Positions 43,342 through 46,167 of a DNA stretch of 46,167 bases are shown here, in pieces (the first letter of the stretch is position 1; each line of letters starts with the position of its first letter). The notes under the pieces are model-generated. The model did not search any database, was not told the DNA's origin, and was given only the letters and a program-made list of their open reading frames with translations. Where the stretch lies: NCBI RefSeq assembly GCF_004114425.1, contig NZ_RDQF01000061.1, forward strand, positions 1-46,167. The letters run 5' to 3'. The position numbers and the translations under genes were made by a program. Source of the DNA: Bradyrhizobium vignae (GTDB taxonomy: Bacteria > Pseudomonadota > Alphaproteobacteria > Rhizobiales > Xanthobacteraceae).

Positions 43342-44726
43342 TGGATACCCGCAACGTGCAAGCAGGAGCTGACGCCGGCCACGGCGTCAGCTTCAACGAG
43401 GCCTTTCGCGTCTGGCTCCGCGTCGCCTGCCTCAGTTTTGGCGGGCCCGCGGGCCAGATCGCTGTGATGCACCGTATCCTGGTCGAGGAGAAGAATTGGA
43501 TCTCCGAGGGGCGTTTCCTGCATGCGCTGAATTACTGCATGCTGCTGCCGGGACCTGAGGCGCAGCAGCTCGCAACCTATGTCGGCTGGCTGATGCATCG
43601 CACGGCCGGCGGGCTGATGGCGGGCGGACTGTTCATCCTGCCCGGCATCATCGCCATCATGGGTCTGAGTTACATCTACGCCGCCTTCGGCAATGTCAGC
43701 TTCGTCGAGGCGCTGTTCTTCGGACTCAAGGCCGCGGTCCTGGCCATCGTCGTCGAAGCTGTCGTGCGCGTCGGCAAGCGTGCGCTGAAGAACCGCATCA
43801 TGATCGCGCTCGCGGCTGCGGCCTTCATCGCGATCTTCTTCTTCGCGGTCCCCTTCCCGATCATCATCATCGCCGCCGGCCTCATCGGCTATGCCGGCGC
43901 GCGGAGCGGCCGTCCGGAGTTCGCGCCGGCCGGTCACGGCCATGGCGGCAGCGGCGCCGCGATCGACAGCATGCTCGGCGAGGCCGTGCCCGATCACGTC
44001 CGCCCCAACACCGCACGCACGATCCGCCTCAGTGCGCTGTGGCTCGCGCTCTGGCTGGTGCCCGTGATCGCGCTGCTGGTGGCCTTGGGCCAAGCCAATG
44101 TGTTCAGCCAGATCGCGCTGTTCTTCTCCAAAATGTCGCTCGTCACCTTCGGCGGCGCCTACGCGGTGCTGGCCTACGTCGCCCAGCAGGCGGTCGAGCA
44201 CTATCACTGGCTCAAGCCGCAGGAGATGCTCGACGGCCTCGGCATGGCCGAGACCACGCCGGGGCCGCTGATCATGGTGCTGCAGTTCGTGGGCTTCATG
44301 GCGGCCTATCGCGATCCCGGCGGCCTCTCGCCGATGCTAGCGGCAACTTTCGGCGGCCTGCTCGCGACCTGGGTCACCTTCACGCCCTGCTTCCTCTGGA
44401 TCTTCGTCGGCGCCCCCTACATCGAGCGCCTGCGCGGCAACACGGGATTGGCCGGTGCATTGAGTGCGATCACCGCCGCCGTCGTCGGCGTGATTCTGAA
44501 CCTCTCGATCTGGTTTGCCCTGCACACGCTGTTCCGCGAGACCGTGCCGCTGCACGCGTTTCCGTTCGCGTTCGACCGTCCGGTGCTGACCAGCGTCGAC
44601 ATCCCCGCGCTGCTGCTGTCGATTGCGGCGGCAACCGCGATCTTCCGGTTCAAGCTGGGGATGCTCACCGTGCTGGCGGGAAGCTGCGCGGCGGGAGTGG
44701 CGCTGCGGATGGTGGGGGTGATCTAG
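43341..44726 (+). CDS. chrA: Chromate efflux transporter ChrA
   Basis: A 461-residue long-chain CHR protein with two homologous halves. The first has RVACLSFGGPAGQIAVMHRILVEEKNWISEGRFLHALNYCMLLPGPEAQQLATYVGW; the second has MSLVTFGGAYAVLAYVAQQAVEHYHWLKPQEMLDGLGMAETTPGPLIMVLQFVGF. Between them is a short His/Gly-rich linker. It extrudes chromate from the cytoplasm. The ATG at 43341 sits on the chrB stop (TAATG). Confidence 0.94.
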   Translation: MDTRNVQAGADAGHGVSFNEAFRVWLRVACLSFGGPAGQIAVMHRILVEEKNWISEGRFLHALNYCMLLPGPEAQQLATYVGWLMHRTAGGLMAGGLFILPGIIAIMGLSYIYAAFGNVSFVEALFFGLKAAVLAIVVEAVVRVGKRALKNRIMIALAAAAFIAIFFFAVPFPIIIIAAGLIGYAGARSGRPEFAPAGHGHGGSGAAIDSMLGEAVPDHVRPNTARTIRLSALWLALWLVPVIALLVALGQANVFSQIALFFSKMSLVTFGGAYAVLAYVAQQAVEHYHWLKPQEMLDGLGMAETTPGPLIMVLQFVGFMAAYRDPGGLSPMLAATFGGLLATWVTFTPCFLWIFVGAPYIERLRGNTGLAGALSAITAAVVGVILNLSIWFALHTLFRETVPLHAFPFAFDRPVLTSVDIPALLLSIAAATAIFRFKLGMLTVLAGSCAAGVALRMVGVI

Positions 44727-44824
44727 CGGCGAAGGAGTCATAGGTTCGTCGCGTCCGGTTTGCTGTCGGAAGGCGACATCAAAGCCCACAGGGCTGCATG
44801 GCGGCTTGGAGCCGACAAGCGACC

Positions 44825-45289
44825 TCATACTTGTTTCAGCTCGATGACAAGTCTGGGAAGCATCCTACCGGGTATTGAGCCGGAAGGAGAAAAGCCACAA
44901 TCTTTGGCACCCATTCGTCGATAGAAAGGTGCGGCCTCTGGGTCGGCTTCGATCACCAAACGACGAGCACCCATCGACTTTGCTTGACTGGAGGCCCAGC
45001 GGAGCAGCCTTGTTCCTACGCCGCCGCGAAGCATCATCGGCTCGACGAACAGCTTCAATAAATCGGCCTCGCTTCCATTTATCTTGACTTGGGCAACGCC
45101 GACAATTTTGCCGCTCTCTTCCGCCACCGCGATTGAGCTTGATTGCAGTTCACACGCTTTAATAGTGAGCTCGCTGCGACAGGCTCTCATGAAGTCGTCG
45201 CCATAGCCCCACACAGCTTTCGACCTCATGCACAAAGCCGAGAGCATTGGCAGCTCTTCGACTGTCGGCGATCGGAGAACAGACGACAC
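44825..45289 (-). CDS. GNAT family N-acetyltransferase
   Basis: A 154-residue single-domain GNAT: VGVAQVKINGSEADLLKLFVEPMMLRGGVGTRLLRWASSQAKSMGARRLVIEADPEAAPFYRRMGAKDCG, with the acetyl-CoA loop RGGVGTRLL and the motif-B region PFYRRMGA. Lower local GC and codon use than the neighbours suggest recent acquisition. Acceptor unknown. It stands alone, convergent with chrA (98 bp). Confidence 0.87.
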   Translation of the reverse strand: MSSVLRSPTVEELPMLSALCMRSKAVWGYGDDFMRACRSELTIKACELQSSSIAVAEESGKIVGVAQVKINGSEADLLKLFVEPMMLRGGVGTRLLRWASSQAKSMGARRLVIEADPEAAPFYRRMGAKDCGFSPSGSIPGRMLPRLVIELKQV

Positions 45290-46167
45290 GAGACTTGGCT
45301 CCGTGGACTGGCCTCGAATAACATATCAAGTCGCTCGTGTGTCATATAGGTCATCAGCGTTGCTTTAACTACGGACCGGTCACTTCCCATCTACCCCGTC
45401 CTCAAGGGCAATCGCATTTGACCGGTTTCCCCCTGCAGCCATCCTTCGAGACGCCTGCTTTGGGCGGGCTCCTCAGGATGAGGGCGGAGCGTGCGGCAGC
45501 AGTTTCAACGGGCACTCACGCCAATTAGCCTCATCCTGAGGAGGCGCGTAAACGCCGTTTCGAAGGACGAGGCGCGCGCTGAGGCCGCCCGCCCGTCGGG
45601 CAACGCAGCCGACCAATTCCGCCACATCGCTTGTCAAGCCTCACCTGGCAAAATATTCCACTTTACCGAAATTCGGATTTGTCGTACATGCAAAGACACC
45701 CTGGCCCGAGACAAGGGGCGGATCGCGATCGTCACGAACCGCGGGCCGGGCAGCGATGGACGCGACGGCGTCGGGCGTAGAAGACATTGCAGGGCGGGAC
45801 ACCGTGAGCAATTGCCTTTCCGCGCGAACGACACGGCGCCGACAGCGTCTTCGCATGGCTTCGGGGGCGAGCACACGCCACCCCTCGGATTCCCAGCGAG
45901 GACGTGCGCGGACGGAGAAGTCGTGTGGTCCTGACGCCCGGGGTCTGTGCGTCAAGTCCTGCGGTGATGCCTGCAGCCCAACCGGGTCCGCACATCAGTG
46001 ATCCGCAAGGCGACGGGGGCAATAGTGCATCGCTCCCCGAGGAGCAACTGTGTTGAAGTAGCCCGGCGATCGGCCGGCCTCAAGGCTGGCGCTGGCGCGC
46101 CACCGCCTCCGGCGGCTTCCGGCCTTGACCCCGTCCGCTCGCCGGTCTTCAGGGCGTGCAAGCGCTC
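45290..46167. other. Non-coding block of dispersed repeats at the right edge
   Basis: No convincing gene. It contains a palindromic repeat (45438-45571), a tRNA-Leu-like 5' fragment on the minus strand (45601-45630), a stretch 45640-46050 resembling an intergenic repeat I recall from several Bradyrhizobium genomes, and a terminal hairpin near 46080-46128. Confidence 0.55.
45438..45571. repeat. Palindromic dispersed repeat (second copy of the 23651 family)
   Basis: CCATCCTTCGAG ... CTCAGGATGAGGG on the left and CCTCATCCTGAGGAGG ... TTTCGAAGGACGAGG on the right form an imperfect inverted repeat. CTCGAAGGAT-type and CTCAGGATGA-type arms match those of the element between nusB and thiL. Confidence 0.7.

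Overview
The window looks like a chromosomal segment of Bradyrhizobium or a very close relative (Nitrobacteraceae, Rhizobiales, Alphaproteobacteria). Supporting signs are high GC with dense long antisense ORFs, a Bradyrhizobium-type Porin_2 porin, GcrA, a HemB with an aspartate-rich (Mg-type) metal site as described for B. japonicum, an LdtR-type MarR regulator, a DUF6163 protein, a manganese-type Fur/Mur box upstream of mntH, and several palindromic intergenic repeats. Species-level naming is not possible from reading alone.

Layout. 1-5000: saccharopine dehydrogenase-like protein, a frameshifted DUF169 gene, a YdcF-type membrane protein, an acetamidase/formamidase, a 65-aa protein and gcrA. 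5000-12600: a candidate sRNA, a porin, a MarR regulator convergent with an alpha/beta hydrolase, an SDR dehydrogenase, a 79-aa protein behind a textbook sigma-54 promoter, and an HSL-type hydrolase divergent from a TetR regulator. 12600-13710: gene-poor kilobase ending at a tRNA-Pro(GGG). 13800-18350 (minus strand): MerR regulator, ihfA, fabH, plsX, DUF177 and a ubiquinol-cytochrome c chaperone, with bamE divergent. 19100-22400: an orphan Bug/TctC solute-binding protein, then hppA (K+-independent proton pyrophosphatase) convergent to it. 22600-28500 (minus strand): a long housekeeping cluster glyA-nrdR-ribD-ribE-ribH-nusB-thiL, linking one-carbon, deoxynucleotide control, riboflavin and thiamine phosphate metabolism. 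28700-31000: two small unknown proteins, ldtR and DUF6163. 31081-37600: hemB, DUF6151, RDD protein, bpt (N-end-rule leucyltransferase), mntH and an MFS exporter. 37600-41300: a class III nucleotide cyclase, a second MFS protein, a 63-aa membrane protein and an exported metallo-beta-lactamase-fold lactonase. 41300-44730: a metal-efflux and chromate-resistance block, dmeF-type CDF divergent from rhodanese-chrB and chrA. 44800-45300: a GNAT acetyltransferase. 45300-46167: non-coding repeat material.

Most of the window is core genome. The less ordinary parts are regulatory and intergenic: a sigma-54 promoter driving a single 79-aa protein of unknown function, a core motif shared by the MarR gene and its convergent hydrolase, a dyad between the TetR and HSL-hydrolase genes, a candidate Irr-type site at hemB, a candidate small RNA below the porin, and a nested pair of dispersed palindromic repeats next to hemB. 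I did not find CRISPR arrays, IS transposases, integrases, prophage genes or a recognisable defence system.
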